Source of the DNA: Flavobacterium sp. ACN6
Lineage (GTDB): Bacteria > Bacteroidota > Bacteroidia > Flavobacteriales > Flavobacteriaceae
Reading direction: 5' to 3'
Assembly: GCF_002304005.1 (NCBI RefSeq)
Contig: NZ_MRCQ01000007.1
Location: 62,001 to 126,000 of the forward strand
Length of the DNA: 64,000 nt
A program made the position numbers and the translations under genes. Shown one piece after another: positions 34,758 to 42,850 of this stretch (the stretch's first letter is position 1; every line of letters begins with the position of its first letter). The notes beneath the pieces are model-generated. The model saw only the letters and a program-made list of their open reading frames with translations. It searched no databases and was not told the origin of the DNA.

Positions 34758-35888
34758 ATGAAAAAAATTCAAATGGTTGACTTGAAAAGTCAATATGAAA
34801 AAATAAAATCTACTGTAGACGCTTCAATTCAAGAGGTTTTAGATACAAATACTTATATAAACGGACCTTTAGTTCATCAATTTCAAAAAAATCTTGAAGA
34901 TTATTTAGGTGCAAAACACGTTATTCCTTGTGCAAATGGAACTGATGCCCTGCAGATCGCAATGATGGGATTGGACCTAAAGCCAGGTGATGAGGTTATT
35001 ACAGCCGATTTTACTTTTGCTGCTACTGTTGAGGTAATTGCATTATTGCAACTAACACCAGTTTTGGTTGATGTTGATATGGTAAACATGAACATTGATA
35101 TTGATGCTGTTAAAAAAGCAATCACACCAAAAACAAAAGCAATTGTTCCTGTGCATTTATTTGGCCGCGCTGCTAATATGGATGCGATTATGGAAATTGC
35201 TGCTGAGCATAATTTATATGTAATCGAAGATAATGCACAAGCAATTGGTGCAGATTATATTTCTAAATCTGGAGCAAAAAGCAAGGTGGGTACAATTGGT
35301 CATGTTGCGGCAACTTCTTTCTTCCCTTCTAAAAATTTAGGATGTTATGGAGATGGTGGTGCTATTTTTACAAATGATGATAAACTAGCTCATATCATCC
35401 GCGGAATTGTAAATCACGGAATGTACGAGCGTTACCATCATGATGTTGTAGGGGTGAATTCTCGTTTGGATAGTATTCAAGCTGGGGTTTTAAATGCAAA
35501 ACTTCCTTTATTGGATCAATATAATGAAGCGCGTCGTTTAGCGGCTTCAAAATACAATGCGGCTTTTGCAGGAAATGCACATATTATTACACCAGATTTT
35601 GATGCAGATGAAAATGATCATGTTTTTCATCAATATGTATTAAGAATTATAGATGCTGATCGAAATGCTTTAATGCAGCATTTATTAGACAAAGGAATTC
35701 CATGCGCGATTTATTACCCAATTCCATTGCATTCTCAAAAAGCATATGTGGATACACGTTATAAAGAAGAGCAATTTCCAGTTACAAATCAATTGGTTCA
35801 AGAAGTTATTGCTTTGCCCATGCATACAGAACTTGATGATGAACAAATTAAATTCATAACTGATTCTGTTTTAGAATTTTTAAAATAA
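34758..35888 (+). CDS. DegT/DnrJ/EryC1/StrS family sugar aminotransferase
   Basis: A 376-residue PLP enzyme. The cofactor lysine is Lys192 in SFFPSKNLGCYGDGGA, and Asp158 in VIEDNAQAIGA binds the pyridine nitrogen. The N-terminal ALQIAMMGLDLKPGDEVI segment holds the sugar-nucleotide subdomain. It transaminates a keto-sugar nucleotide to make an amino sugar for surface polysaccharide (WbpE/WlbC/FdtB-like); the exact product is unclear. It is followed by a 14-bp tandem repeat and galE, 176 bp further. Confidence 0.9.
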   Translation: MKKIQMVDLKSQYEKIKSTVDASIQEVLDTNTYINGPLVHQFQKNLEDYLGAKHVIPCANGTDALQIAMMGLDLKPGDEVITADFTFAATVEVIALLQLTPVLVDVDMVNMNIDIDAVKKAITPKTKAIVPVHLFGRAANMDAIMEIAAEHNLYVIEDNAQAIGADYISKSGAKSKVGTIGHVAATSFFPSKNLGCYGDGGAIFTNDDKLAHIIRGIVNHGMYERYHHDVVGVNSRLDSIQAGVLNAKLPLLDQYNEARRLAASKYNAAFAGNAHIITPDFDADENDHVFHQYVLRIIDADRNALMQHLLDKGIPCAIYYPIPLHSQKAYVDTRYKEEQFPVTNQLVQEVIALPMHTELDDEQIKFITDSVLEFLK

Positions 35889-35986
35889 GAATAAAGAGAA
35901 TAGAATAAAGAGAATAGAATAAAGAGAATAGAATAAAGAGAATAGAATAAAGAGAATAGAATAAGGAGAATAGAATAGGGAGAATA
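35889..35986. repeat. 14-bp tandem repeat, seven copies of GAATAAAGAGAATA
   Basis: Five perfect and two one-step variants (AAGG, then AGGG) of the 14-bp unit lie immediately after the aminotransferase stop. A sequence complementary to the unit (TTCTTTATTCTATTTTCT) lies at about 36028-36050, before galE. Confidence 0.9.
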
Positions 35987-36064
35987 GAAATATAAAGGAT
36001 GATAGAAAAAGAATTATAGAAATCTATATTCTTTATTCTATTTTCTATAATCTAAAAAAAATAT

Positions 36065-37078
36065 ATGAAAGTATTAGTAACAGGAGGACTTGGGTTTATT
36101 GGTTCTCACACGGTAGTCGAATTGCAAAATGAAGGCTTTGAAGTGGTGATAATTGATAATCTTTCGAATTCTTCAGAAGATGTTTTAAAAGGAATTACTG
36201 CCATTACGGGGAAAACGCCTTTATTCGAAAAAATTGATTTAAGAGAAAAAAGTGCCGTTCAGGATTTCTTTAAAAAACACAATGACGTTACTGGGGTCAT
36301 TCATTTTGCAGCTTCAAAAGCAGTTGGTGAAAGTGTTGAACAGCCGTTATTGTACTATGAAAATAACATTAGCAGTTTAGTTTATCTTTTACAGGAATTG
36401 CAGCAAAAAACGGAAGCAAGTTTTATTTTCAGTTCTTCTTGTACGGTTTACGGTCAAGCCGAAAAAATGCCAATTACAGAAGATGCTCCAGTTCAGACAG
36501 CAATGTCTCCTTATGGGAATACGAAGCAAATTGGAGAAGAAATTATTACAGATACCACTAAAGTGACTAATATCAGCGCGATTTTATTGCGTTATTTTAA
36601 TCCAGTTGGGGCACATTCAAGTACAGAAATTGGAGAATTACCTTTAGGAGTTCCTCAAAATTTGGTTCCGTTTATAACACAAACAGGAATGGGACTACGT
36701 CAGGAATTATCTGTTTTCGGAAATGATTATCCAACGCCGGACGGAACCGCAGTTCGTGATTATATTCACGTTGTCGATTTAGCGAAAGCGCACGTAATTG
36801 CTTTGAAGCGTTTATTCAATAAAAAGAATTTAGCGAAGGTTGAAACGTTTAATTTGGGAACTGGAACAGGAAGTTCTGTTTTGGAAGTAATTCATAGTTT
36901 TGAAAAAGTAAGCGACAAAAAACTGCCATACGTAATTAAGCCGCGTCGCGAAGGCGATATCACAGAAGCTTATGCAAATACAGATAAAGCAAATAACGTT
37001 TTAGGCTGGAAAGCAGAATTAAGTTTAGACGAAGCAATGGCTAGCGCCTGGAAATGGGAGCAGAAAGTTCGCTCTTAG
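36065..37078 (+). CDS. galE: UDP-glucose 4-epimerase
   Basis: A 337-residue extended SDR. The NAD-binding glycine motif GGLGFIGSH is at 7-15, the active site has SSSCTVYG (about 123-130), Tyr150 and Lys154 (YGNTK), and the C-terminal half carries RYFNPVGAHSS and RDYIHVVDLAKAH. It interconverts UDP-glucose and UDP-galactose for surface glycans. It lies downstream of the DegT aminotransferase, which also makes a surface sugar, separated by the tandem repeat. A terminator follows. Confidence 0.96.
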   Translation: MKVLVTGGLGFIGSHTVVELQNEGFEVVIIDNLSNSSEDVLKGITAITGKTPLFEKIDLREKSAVQDFFKKHNDVTGVIHFAASKAVGESVEQPLLYYENNISSLVYLLQELQQKTEASFIFSSSCTVYGQAEKMPITEDAPVQTAMSPYGNTKQIGEEIITDTTKVTNISAILLRYFNPVGAHSSTEIGELPLGVPQNLVPFITQTGMGLRQELSVFGNDYPTPDGTAVRDYIHVVDLAKAHVIALKRLFNKKNLAKVETFNLGTGTGSSVLEVIHSFEKVSDKKLPYVIKPRREGDITEAYANTDKANNVLGWKAELSLDEAMASAWKWEQKVRS

Positions 37079-37120
37079 TTTAGTATTCACTCGCAGTTTA
37101 AGTTTTTAGTTGAAAACTAA

Positions 37121-37158
37121 ATTAAAAAATCCCAAATGAATTTATCATTTGGGATTTT
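37121..37158 (+). terminator. galE terminator
   Basis: AAATCCCAAATGA / TCATTTGGGATTT stem with T-rich tail. Confidence 0.85.
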
Positions 37159-37180
37159 TATTTTAATTCAATTTATTTTG

Positions 37181-37188
37181 TAATTTTG
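37181..37188 (+). promoter_or_regulatory. -7 box TAATTTTG of the toxin-antitoxin pair
   Basis: Fits TAnnTTTG, 21 bp before the antitoxin ATG. No TTG at -33. Confidence 0.45.
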
Positions 37189-37209
37189 TAAGATAAAATT
37201 GTAGGAATT

Positions 37210-37404
37210 ATGAATTCGAAAAAAGAAGATAAAAAAAATGATAAGGTTGAAGAGCCTAGAGTAGAATACGAAATTCAAAAACCTAAATTTAAAGGAATAG
37301 ATCCTGAAACTTTTGATTTTGATGCTGAGTTTGCAAGAGGGTTAACGCCGGAACAAGCAAAGGCTGAATCTATTAGAAGAATTAGAGAATGGTGGGGGAA
37401 ATAG
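37210..37404 (+). CDS. antitoxin-like protein of a RelE/ParE-type pair
   Basis: A 64-residue, highly charged protein (MNSKKEDKKNDKVEEPRV, then FDFDAEFARGLTPEQAKAES and IRRIREWWGK). Its middle segment with the FDxExARG pattern is commonly seen in small antitoxins that bind a ParE/RelE toxin. No DNA-binding domain is visible. It overlaps the next gene by 16 bp (toxin start within its last codons), a strong sign that the two work together. Identification rests mainly on this gene pair. Confidence 0.7.
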   Translation: MNSKKEDKKNDKVEEPRVEYEIQKPKFKGIDPETFDFDAEFARGLTPEQAKAESIRRIREWWGK

Positions 37405-37712
37405 AAGTTATTTTTACGCCAGAAGTAATTCGATACCTAGATGATTTAGTTGTAACGTTATATAAAAAAGAATATTTTGGTTTTGAATCTGCGGAAGATT
37501 ATGTTTCTGATATACATAATGCAATACCAGAAAGAATAAAAAAAACTTCTCATAAGAAAACCCCAAAAGCACTTCAATATTTAGGTTCAAATTATATTTT
37601 TTACAAGCCAACTGTCAGAACAACTTGGTATATTTTCTTTGAGAAAAGAAACCAGAATTATGTAATAACAGGAATTACAAATAATTACAGCGAAGAAGCA
37701 AAAGAGCTATAA
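37389..37712 (+). CDS. RelE/ParE superfamily toxin-like protein
   Basis: A 107-residue protein in the compact RelE/ParE fold pattern: strand VIFTPEVIRYLDDLVVTLY, a helix with basic residues (HNAIPERIKKTSHKKTPKAL), then YLGSNYIFYKPTVRTTWYIFFEKRNQNYVITGITNNY. It overlaps the antitoxin gene. RelE-type toxins cleave mRNA on the ribosome and ParE types block gyrase; which applies cannot be judged because the catalytic residues are not clear. It is followed by a terminator and lies between galE and fabD. Confidence 0.78.
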   Translation: MVGEIEVIFTPEVIRYLDDLVVTLYKKEYFGFESAEDYVSDIHNAIPERIKKTSHKKTPKALQYLGSNYIFYKPTVRTTWYIFFEKRNQNYVITGITNNYSEEAKEL

Positions 37713-37714
37713 AA

Positions 37715-37752
37715 CAAAATCCTCACAAACATTAAGTTATGAGGATTTTTTA
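37715..37752. terminator. toxin-antitoxin terminator (bidirectional)
   Basis: AAAATCCTCA / TGAGGATTTT stem, then T and A runs; fabD is convergent. Confidence 0.7.
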
Positions 37753-37801
37753 TTTAATATCGATAACTGAAAACTGAAAACCGAGACTGAATACTTAAAA
37801 A

Positions 37802-38677
37802 TTAAGCATTAGCAGTAACCGCTTCTTTATCAATTTTATTAATCAAACCAGCTAATACTTTTCCTGGACCAACTTCAGTAAACAAAGTAGCGCCGTCGGC
37901 GATCATTTGCTGAACAGATTGAGTCCATTTTACAGGAGCAGTCAATTGAATGATTAAGTTCTTTTTAATTTCTTCTGCATCAGAAACTGCATTTGCAGTA
38001 ACGTTTTGGTAAACTGGGCAGATAGGAGTAGAGAATGTAGTTGCTTCAATCGCTGCAGCCAATTCTTCTCTTGCTGGTTCCATCATTGGTGAGTGAAATG
38101 CTCCTCCAACAGGTAAAATTAAAGCACGTTTTGCTCCTGCTGCTTTCATCGCTTCACAAGCTTTTTCTACAGCTGAAGTTTCTCCAGAAATTACCAATTG
38201 TCCTGGGCAGTTATAATTTGCTGCAACCACAACTCCGTCAATAGAAGCGCAAACTTCTTCAACAATATTATCCGCTAAGCCTAAAACAGCAGCCATTGTA
38301 GATGGGGTAATTTCACAGGCTTTTTGCATTGCCAAAGCGCGTTGAGAAACTAATTTCAAACCATCTTCAAAAGATAAAGTTCCGTTAGCAACCAATGCTG
38401 AAAATTCTCCTAAAGAATGTCCTGCAACCATTTCTGGTTTAAAATCTTCGCCTAAAGTTTTTGCTAAAATTACAGAGTGTAAAAATACAGCTGGCTGCGT
38501 TACTTTAGTTTCTTTTAGTTCTTCGGCAGTACCTTCGAACATGATATCTGTAATTCTGAAACCTAAAATTTCATTGGCTTTTTCGAATAATTCTTTGGCT
38601 AAAGCCGAGTTTTCATATAAGTCTTTGCCCATTCCTGTAAATTGCGCGCCTTGACCTGGAAATACGTATGCTTTCAT
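37802..38677 (-). CDS. fabD: ACP S-malonyltransferase
   Basis: A 291-residue malonyl-CoA:ACP transacylase: nucleophile Ser88 in GHSLGEFSALVANG, Arg113 in SQRALAMQ, and His195 in GAFHSPMMEPA. The N-terminal FPGQGAQFTGMGKDLYEN is standard. It loads malonyl onto ACP for fatty-acid synthesis. The gene is monocistronic here, with DUF983 upstream on the same strand after 72 bp. No PKS or other fatty-acid genes are adjacent. Confidence 0.96.
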   Translation of the reverse strand: MKAYVFPGQGAQFTGMGKDLYENSALAKELFEKANEILGFRITDIMFEGTAEELKETKVTQPAVFLHSVILAKTLGEDFKPEMVAGHSLGEFSALVANGTLSFEDGLKLVSQRALAMQKACEITPSTMAAVLGLADNIVEEVCASIDGVVVAANYNCPGQLVISGETSAVEKACEAMKAAGAKRALILPVGGAFHSPMMEPAREELAAAIEATTFSTPICPVYQNVTANAVSDAEEIKKNLIIQLTAPVKWTQSVQQMIADGATLFTEVGPGKVLAGLINKIDKEAVTANA

Positions 38678-38749
38678 TTGTCTAATTTAATTTTTACTTT
38701 TTTTAAAATTGAAAATTAGTTTCAATTGGAAGGCAAAAATAGTATTTTT

Positions 38750-39112
38750 TTAGCTCGTATAATCTTTAAACATATAAATCCATGCTAATCTTGAAAATCG
38801 GAGATTAAAAGAAGTAAGTAAAGTAATGACAACAGCAATAATAGGAATGATTCTTAAATCAAATGTTTGATCGAAGAAAAATTGAGCAATACAGTAAGTT
38901 GCAATACCTTGAGCGACTGTTAATCCGTAGTTTACGTACATGGCGCCAAAGAAATATCCAGGTTCTTTTTGGAACTTGTAATTGCAATGACTGCAGTATT
39001 CATTCATTTTTGGCAAACCAAAAGTTAGAAAAATATTATTGTCTTTAAAAACTTTTCCTTTATGACAAACAGGACATTCGTTGCTTAGAATATGAGTTAA
39101 TGCACTTGACAT
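38750..39112 (-). CDS. DUF983 family membrane protein
   Basis: A 120-residue protein with an N-terminal zinc ribbon (CPVCHKGKVF and CSHCNYKF) and two membrane spans (about 55-75 and 85-108). DUF983 proteins are known in proteobacteria and Bacteroidetes but uncharacterised. It lies upstream of fabD on the same strand with a 72-bp gap, so co-transcription is possible. Tail ends in RLAWIYMFKDYTS. Confidence 0.85.
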   Translation of the reverse strand: MSSALTHILSNECPVCHKGKVFKDNNIFLTFGLPKMNEYCSHCNYKFQKEPGYFFGAMYVNYGLTVAQGIATYCIAQFFFDQTFDLRIIPIIAVVITLLTSFNLRFSRLAWIYMFKDYTS

Positions 39113-39218
39113 GATCTTGATGTTTTTTATTTATACAAAGGTAATTCAGAGTAAGATAAAAGTCTTTTTTATATCTTCGCGTATTATAGCACAATAAGGA
39201 CATGTTGTTTGGAATTTC

Positions 39219-39380
39219 AAAAAAGAAATTTCAAAAAAGAAATTCCAAATTCCAAATTCCAAATTCCAAATTCCAAAAATCTACAATCTACAATCTACAA
39301 TCTACAATCTACAATCTATAATCTACAATCTATAATCTACAATCTAATCCCGAGGCTTCGGGACTAAAATCTAAAATTTA
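39219..39380. repeat. 7-bp tandem repeats (AAATTCC and TCTACAA types) before the AraC gene
   Basis: Copies of AAATTCC (about 39240-39276) and of TCTACAA (about 39280-39345), the latter with some TCTATAA variants, are followed by ATCTAAA (39364-39379). All have a period of 7. Confidence 0.85.
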
Positions 39381-39388
39381 ATCGTGTT

Positions 39389-40252
39389 ATGAAAAGATAT
39401 CCCATTTACAGCGTACAGAATTTTAGCTGCAATGATATTCATCGTGATTTTTATGTAAATACATTTAAAGAACATTTAAAAAGTCACAGCTTTGTCGAAG
39501 AGCCGCATCGTCATGATTCTTATTTAATGGTGTTTTTTACCAATGGTTCAGGACAACACGAAGTCGATTTTGATCAATTTGAAATAAAAAGGGGAAGTTT
39601 GTTTGTTTTGCAGCCAGGACAAATGCATCATTGGAGTTTGTCTGAAGATATTGAAGGTTTTGTAATTATCTTTTCGCAGGAATTATATAATTTATATTTC
39701 GGACAGAAAAATATCAACGATTATAATTTTTATCATTCGATTCATAATCGTCCTGAGATGGTTTTTGAAGAAAATGAAATGCCAAAAATTCTCCCATATT
39801 TTAATTTATTGATTGAGGAAAATCTTCAAAATAATAAATTGCAATTGGATAAATTGTTGAATCTGCTGGATTGCATTCACATCGAAATTTCGAGAAAGTA
39901 CAGCGAAACCTATTCACATCAAACCCATTCGTACAATATTAAAATCAATAAATTTGAATCACTTTTAGAAGAATATTTCAGAGCTGAAAAACTGCCGTCT
40001 TTCTACGCAGAAAAATTAAATATCACTTTGAAACATTTGAACAGAATCTGCAATGAAATTCTCCAAAAAACCGCGACAGAAGTGATTGCCGACCGCGTAA
40101 TTCTCGAAATAAAAAGAATGCTGATCGACAAACAATTAGCTGTAAACGAAGTTGCTTTTAAAGTGGGCTACGAAGATTATTCGTATTTCTCTCGATTCTT
40201 CAAAAAACAAACAGGGTTGTCACCAACAGAATTTCGAAATACTGTGCGATGA
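39389..40252 (+). CDS. AraC family transcriptional regulator
   Basis: A 287-residue regulator. Residues about 25-110 form a cupin-like sensor (HRHDSYLMVFFTNGSGQHEVDF, LFVLQPGQMHHWSL). Residues about 190-287 are the AraC HTH (YAEKLNITLKHLNRICNEIL, EVAFKVGYEDYSYFSRFFKKQ). The effector is unknown. It is convergent with yceI and next to the yceI/pirin pair that shares a palindrome, so it could be their regulator; that is inference only. Confidence 0.92.
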   Translation: MKRYPIYSVQNFSCNDIHRDFYVNTFKEHLKSHSFVEEPHRHDSYLMVFFTNGSGQHEVDFDQFEIKRGSLFVLQPGQMHHWSLSEDIEGFVIIFSQELYNLYFGQKNINDYNFYHSIHNRPEMVFEENEMPKILPYFNLLIEENLQNNKLQLDKLLNLLDCIHIEISRKYSETYSHQTHSYNIKINKFESLLEEYFRAEKLPSFYAEKLNITLKHLNRICNEILQKTATEVIADRVILEIKRMLIDKQLAVNEVAFKVGYEDYSYFSRFFKKQTGLSPTEFRNTVR

Positions 40253-40266
40253 TTTTTAAGTTTGCA

Positions 40267-40344
40267 ACGAATTACACGAATTTCCACGAATTAATTTTTG
40301 TACACTTAGCAGATAAAAAATTAGTGAAAATTCGTGTAATTCGT
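40267..40344. repeat. inverted repeat (family F, copy 1)
   Basis: A perfect 17-bp stem ACGAATTACACGAATTT / AAATTCGTGTAATTCGT. It is related to the stem at 47828-47899. Confidence 0.75.
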
Positions 40345-40357
40345 GGTAAGTCAAAAA

Positions 40358-40398
40358 AACAAAAAAGCCTGCACTTCCTAAAAAGTGCAGGCTTTTTA
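40358..40398. terminator. terminator between the AraC gene and yceI
   Basis: AAAGCCTGCACTT / AAGTGCAGGCTTT stem with T tail. Confidence 0.8.
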
Positions 40399-40427
40399 AC
40401 CAACCAAATTAAAACCTATTTTTAAAA

Positions 40428-40961
40428 TTAAGCTTGTTTTACAAATTGTAATTCAATGTTTAATTTTACTTCTTCTCCAACTAAAACTCCTCCAGTTTCA
40501 AGAGCTGAGTTCCAGTTTAAACCCCAATCTTTACGATTAATTTTTCCTTCTATGCTTAAACCTACTTTAGTATTTCCCCAAGGATCGGTCATAATACCGC
40601 TAAATTCTACAGGAAATTTCACTTCTTTAGAAACACCTTTGATCGTTAAATCACCAGTTAATTGGTAATCACCAGCATCGATTTTTTTGAAAGATGAACC
40701 TTTGAAAGTTAATTTTGGATTGTTTTCTACATCAAAAAAGTCTGCACTTCTTAAATGCCCGTCTCTGTCTGCATTTGCTGTATCGATAGAAGCGATATCG
40801 CCAGAAAATTCAATCGCAGCGTTTTCGAAATCTTCTCCTTCTGTAGTAATTGTTGCATCGTAAGTTCCAAATTTTCCTGAAACATTTGTAAACATCATGT
40901 GTTTAACTTTAAAACCAATTTCTGAGTGAGTTGGGTCAATTGACCATTTTGTAGTTGCCAT
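40428..40961 (-). CDS. YceI family protein (lipid-binding lipocalin-like), cytoplasmic-type start
   Basis: The ATG at 40961 is used (MATTKWSIDPTHSEIGFKVKHM); the longer frame with MKTVEVTL would add 21 residues with no signal-peptide character. The 177-residue protein is a lipocalin-like eight-stranded barrel: HSEIGFKVKHMMFTNVSGKFGTYD, DRDGHLRSADFFDVENNPKLTFK, and DRKDWGLNWNSALETGG. YceI proteins bind isoprenoid or lipid ligands; those without signal peptide exist. The gene shares a palindrome with pirin upstream and is convergent with the AraC gene. Confidence 0.88.
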   Translation of the reverse strand: MATTKWSIDPTHSEIGFKVKHMMFTNVSGKFGTYDATITTEGEDFENAAIEFSGDIASIDTANADRDGHLRSADFFDVENNPKLTFKGSSFKKIDAGDYQLTGDLTIKGVSKEVKFPVEFSGIMTDPWGNTKVGLSIEGKINRKDWGLNWNSALETGGVLVGEEVKLNIELQFVKQA

Positions 40962-41000
40962 AATTTTATTTTTTAAATAATTAATTTCATTTTGATAGGA

Positions 41001-41046
41001 CAAAGTTACTTCGACTGTCTTCATTCGGCACTTAACCTAGATTAAG
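41001..41046 (-). promoter_or_regulatory. yceI promoter with palindrome CTTAACCTAGATTAAG
   Basis: On the minus strand a -7 box TAACTTTG (41008-41001) lies 22 bp downstream of the 16-bp palindrome at 41031-41046 (one mismatch), which takes the place of the -33 element. The pirin promoter has the same layout. Confidence 0.65.
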
Positions 41047-41109
41047 AAATGAAAATGAATAATTTTGTCCGTTTGTATTGTTTTTGTTGTTTGAAAAATT
41101 GCTGTCGAA

Positions 41110-41826
41110 TTAATAGTTCATCGGAATGTCCATCAATAAAAATTCAGCATCAGTATTTGCCTGAATGTTTAAAATATCAGTTCCTGAAATTCCAACAGCA
41201 TCACGAGTATTTAATTCCTGACCGTTGATCGTAACGTTTCCTTTTAAAACAAAAGCATAAACTCCGTTTCCTTCTTTTTTAATTGTATATTCTGTAGATA
41301 CACCTGAGTCAAAATTACCCATATTGAACCAAGCGTCTTGGTGAATCCAAACACCTTCATCGTCTGCATTTGGAGATAAAATCTGAGACAATTTATTGTG
41401 TCTGTCCGCAACATCCAAAGTAATTTGCTGGTAACGCGGCGCTACATTTCTTTTATTAGGAAATAACCAGATTTGCAATAATTTAGTCTGCTGATCTGCA
41501 TTTGGGTTAAACTCACTGTGCTGCACTCCAGTACCCGCACTCATCACCTGAATATCTCCATTTTTAATGATTTCAGTATTTCCCATGCTGTCTTTGTGAG
41601 CTAAATCACCTTCTAACGGAATCGTAATGATTTCCATATTATCGTGAGGATGCGTTCCAAAACCCATTCCGCCAGCAATCGTGTCATCGTTTAAAACACG
41701 AAGTGCTCCAAACTGAATTCTATCTGGATTGTACCAGCTCGCAAAACTAAAGCTGTGATAAGCGTTCAACCATCCGTGATTTGCGTTTCCTCTTGTTTCT
41801 GCTTTATGTAATACTATATTTTCCAT
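41110..41826 (-). CDS. pirin family protein (cupin)
   Basis: The ATG at 41826 is used (MENIVLHKAETRGNANHG); an upstream frame adds 17 residues of Lys/Asn character. The 238-residue bicupin has the pirin motif GGMGFGTHPHDNMEIITIPLEGDLAHKD with His, His and Glu as metal ligands, and GVQHSEFNPN. The C-terminal cupin is degenerate. Pirins act as quercetinases or transcription cofactors in other organisms; the role here is unknown. It faces the same direction as yceI with 148 bp in between and a related operator. Confidence 0.93.
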   Translation of the reverse strand: MENIVLHKAETRGNANHGWLNAYHSFSFASWYNPDRIQFGALRVLNDDTIAGGMGFGTHPHDNMEIITIPLEGDLAHKDSMGNTEIIKNGDIQVMSAGTGVQHSEFNPNADQQTKLLQIWLFPNKRNVAPRYQQITLDVADRHNKLSQILSPNADDEGVWIHQDAWFNMGNFDSGVSTEYTIKKEGNGVYAFVLKGNVTINGQELNTRDAVGISGTDILNIQANTDAEFLLMDIPMNY

Positions 41827-41856
41827 GATGTTTTCCTTTGTGTTATTATTATGGTA

Positions 41857-41903
41857 CAAATTTACGACCAACATCAAGGAAAAGCACTTAATCTAGATTA
41901 AGT
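41857..41903 (-). promoter_or_regulatory. pirin promoter with palindrome CTTAATCTAGATTAAG
   Basis: A perfect 16-bp palindrome at 41888-41903 lies 23 bp upstream of the -7 box TAAATTTG (41864-41857) on the minus strand, matching the yceI arrangement. Confidence 0.7.
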
Positions 41904-42485
41904 TCTTTAAGGCTCTAAGTTTCTGAGGTTCTAAGGGGCTAAGGTTTTTAGGTGCAAAGACTTAAATTTACAAAGGTTCAAAGGTTTTTCTTGTTTTTTG
42001 GCAGCAGAAATTTTGGTTTTCAAAAGACCTGAAGTCCCGCTATACCTTCCAATCTTTTATGCTGAACCCCAGCATAAAAGGATTTCCAGTTCTATCGGGG
42101 CTAAATTAGAAGTTTCATTTTTATAAGAAGGTGCAGAGACTCAAAGCTGCAGAGGTTCAAGGTTCCAGTTTGTCATCCTGAGGAACGAAGGATCACACTC
42201 GAAGCTCAACAAAGATTTGTTCCTTCAAAGTTTTTGCTAAAAAAAATATTTGGTCTCACAATAACCACACACGGTTTTGTCATCTCTGACGAAGGAGAGA
42301 TCTCCGCAAGTAACTCGACAAAGATTTGTTTCTTCAATTTTTTTGCTGAAAAAATCACTTAGTATCAAAGTAACCACAGGTTTTATCATAGAAATCAGGA
42401 TGACAAGATTGTGTTAAGCAATTGCGTTCAAAGAAAATAAAACTTCGCGACTTCGCGTCTCTGCAATATTATATAAAAAACTAAA
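41904..42485. other. 582-bp repeat-rich spacer
   Basis: Holds GGTTCTAAGG-type words, a family C element (42031-42104) and two degenerate copies of a unit beginning TGTCATC (about 42171 and 42278), each with a GACAAAGATTTGTT- or CAACAAAGATTTGTT-like tail. No gene seen. Confidence 0.55.
42031..42104 (-). repeat. dispersed hairpin element, family C (copy 3)
   Basis: Core hairpin CTTTTATGCTG / CAGCATAAAAG with flanks GTCCCGCTATACCTTCCAAT and GATTTCCAGTTCTATCGGGG; third member of the family. Confidence 0.65.
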
Positions 42486-42845
42486 CTATTTTATCTTAAC
42501 CAATTTCCCTTTTCCAACCACTTCATCAAGATAATTCACAGCCGAACTTTTTTTGTCATGCATATAAAACGGAATCGTATCTTTTTGAATTTGATCTTTG
42601 GGAATACTTATAATTAAATCAGTATTTATGAAATTGTCCAATACTATTGTATTGCCATAAGAAATTTTTCCTTTGGGCATAAACTTGTTATCAAACACAA
42701 AAACACTGTCGCTAAAAGTAATTTTATCTTTTTGTATATACGAATTGTTGTCTTCTATTAAATAACTATAACGGCCGTTAAGTTTGTCTCTTTTCTGGTT
42801 TATGCTAATAGAAAGCAGTGTTACTATTATAAATAAATATTTCAT
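42486..42845 (-). CDS. hypothetical secreted protein, 119 aa
   Basis: The protein begins with a short signal-like sequence (MKYLFIIVTLLSISINQ) and continues with small strands (RYSYLIEDNNSYIQKDKI, FVFDNKFMPKGKISYG). No domain recognised. It lies 5 bp after the RamB/ScfR-like regulator on the same strand, so the two may be one transcript. Low complexity is absent; the reading frame is undisturbed and uses normal codons. Confidence 0.6.
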   Translation of the reverse strand: MKYLFIIVTLLSISINQKRDKLNGRYSYLIEDNNSYIQKDKITFSDSVFVFDNKFMPKGKISYGNTIVLDNFINTDLIISIPKDQIQKDTIPFYMHDKKSSAVNYLDEVVGKGKLVKIK

Positions 42846-42850
42846 GAGTT

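Noticed and set aside
37802..38677. Polyketide synthase acyltransferase
   Set aside because: It is a free-standing 291-residue FabD without adjacent ketosynthase or ACP genes.
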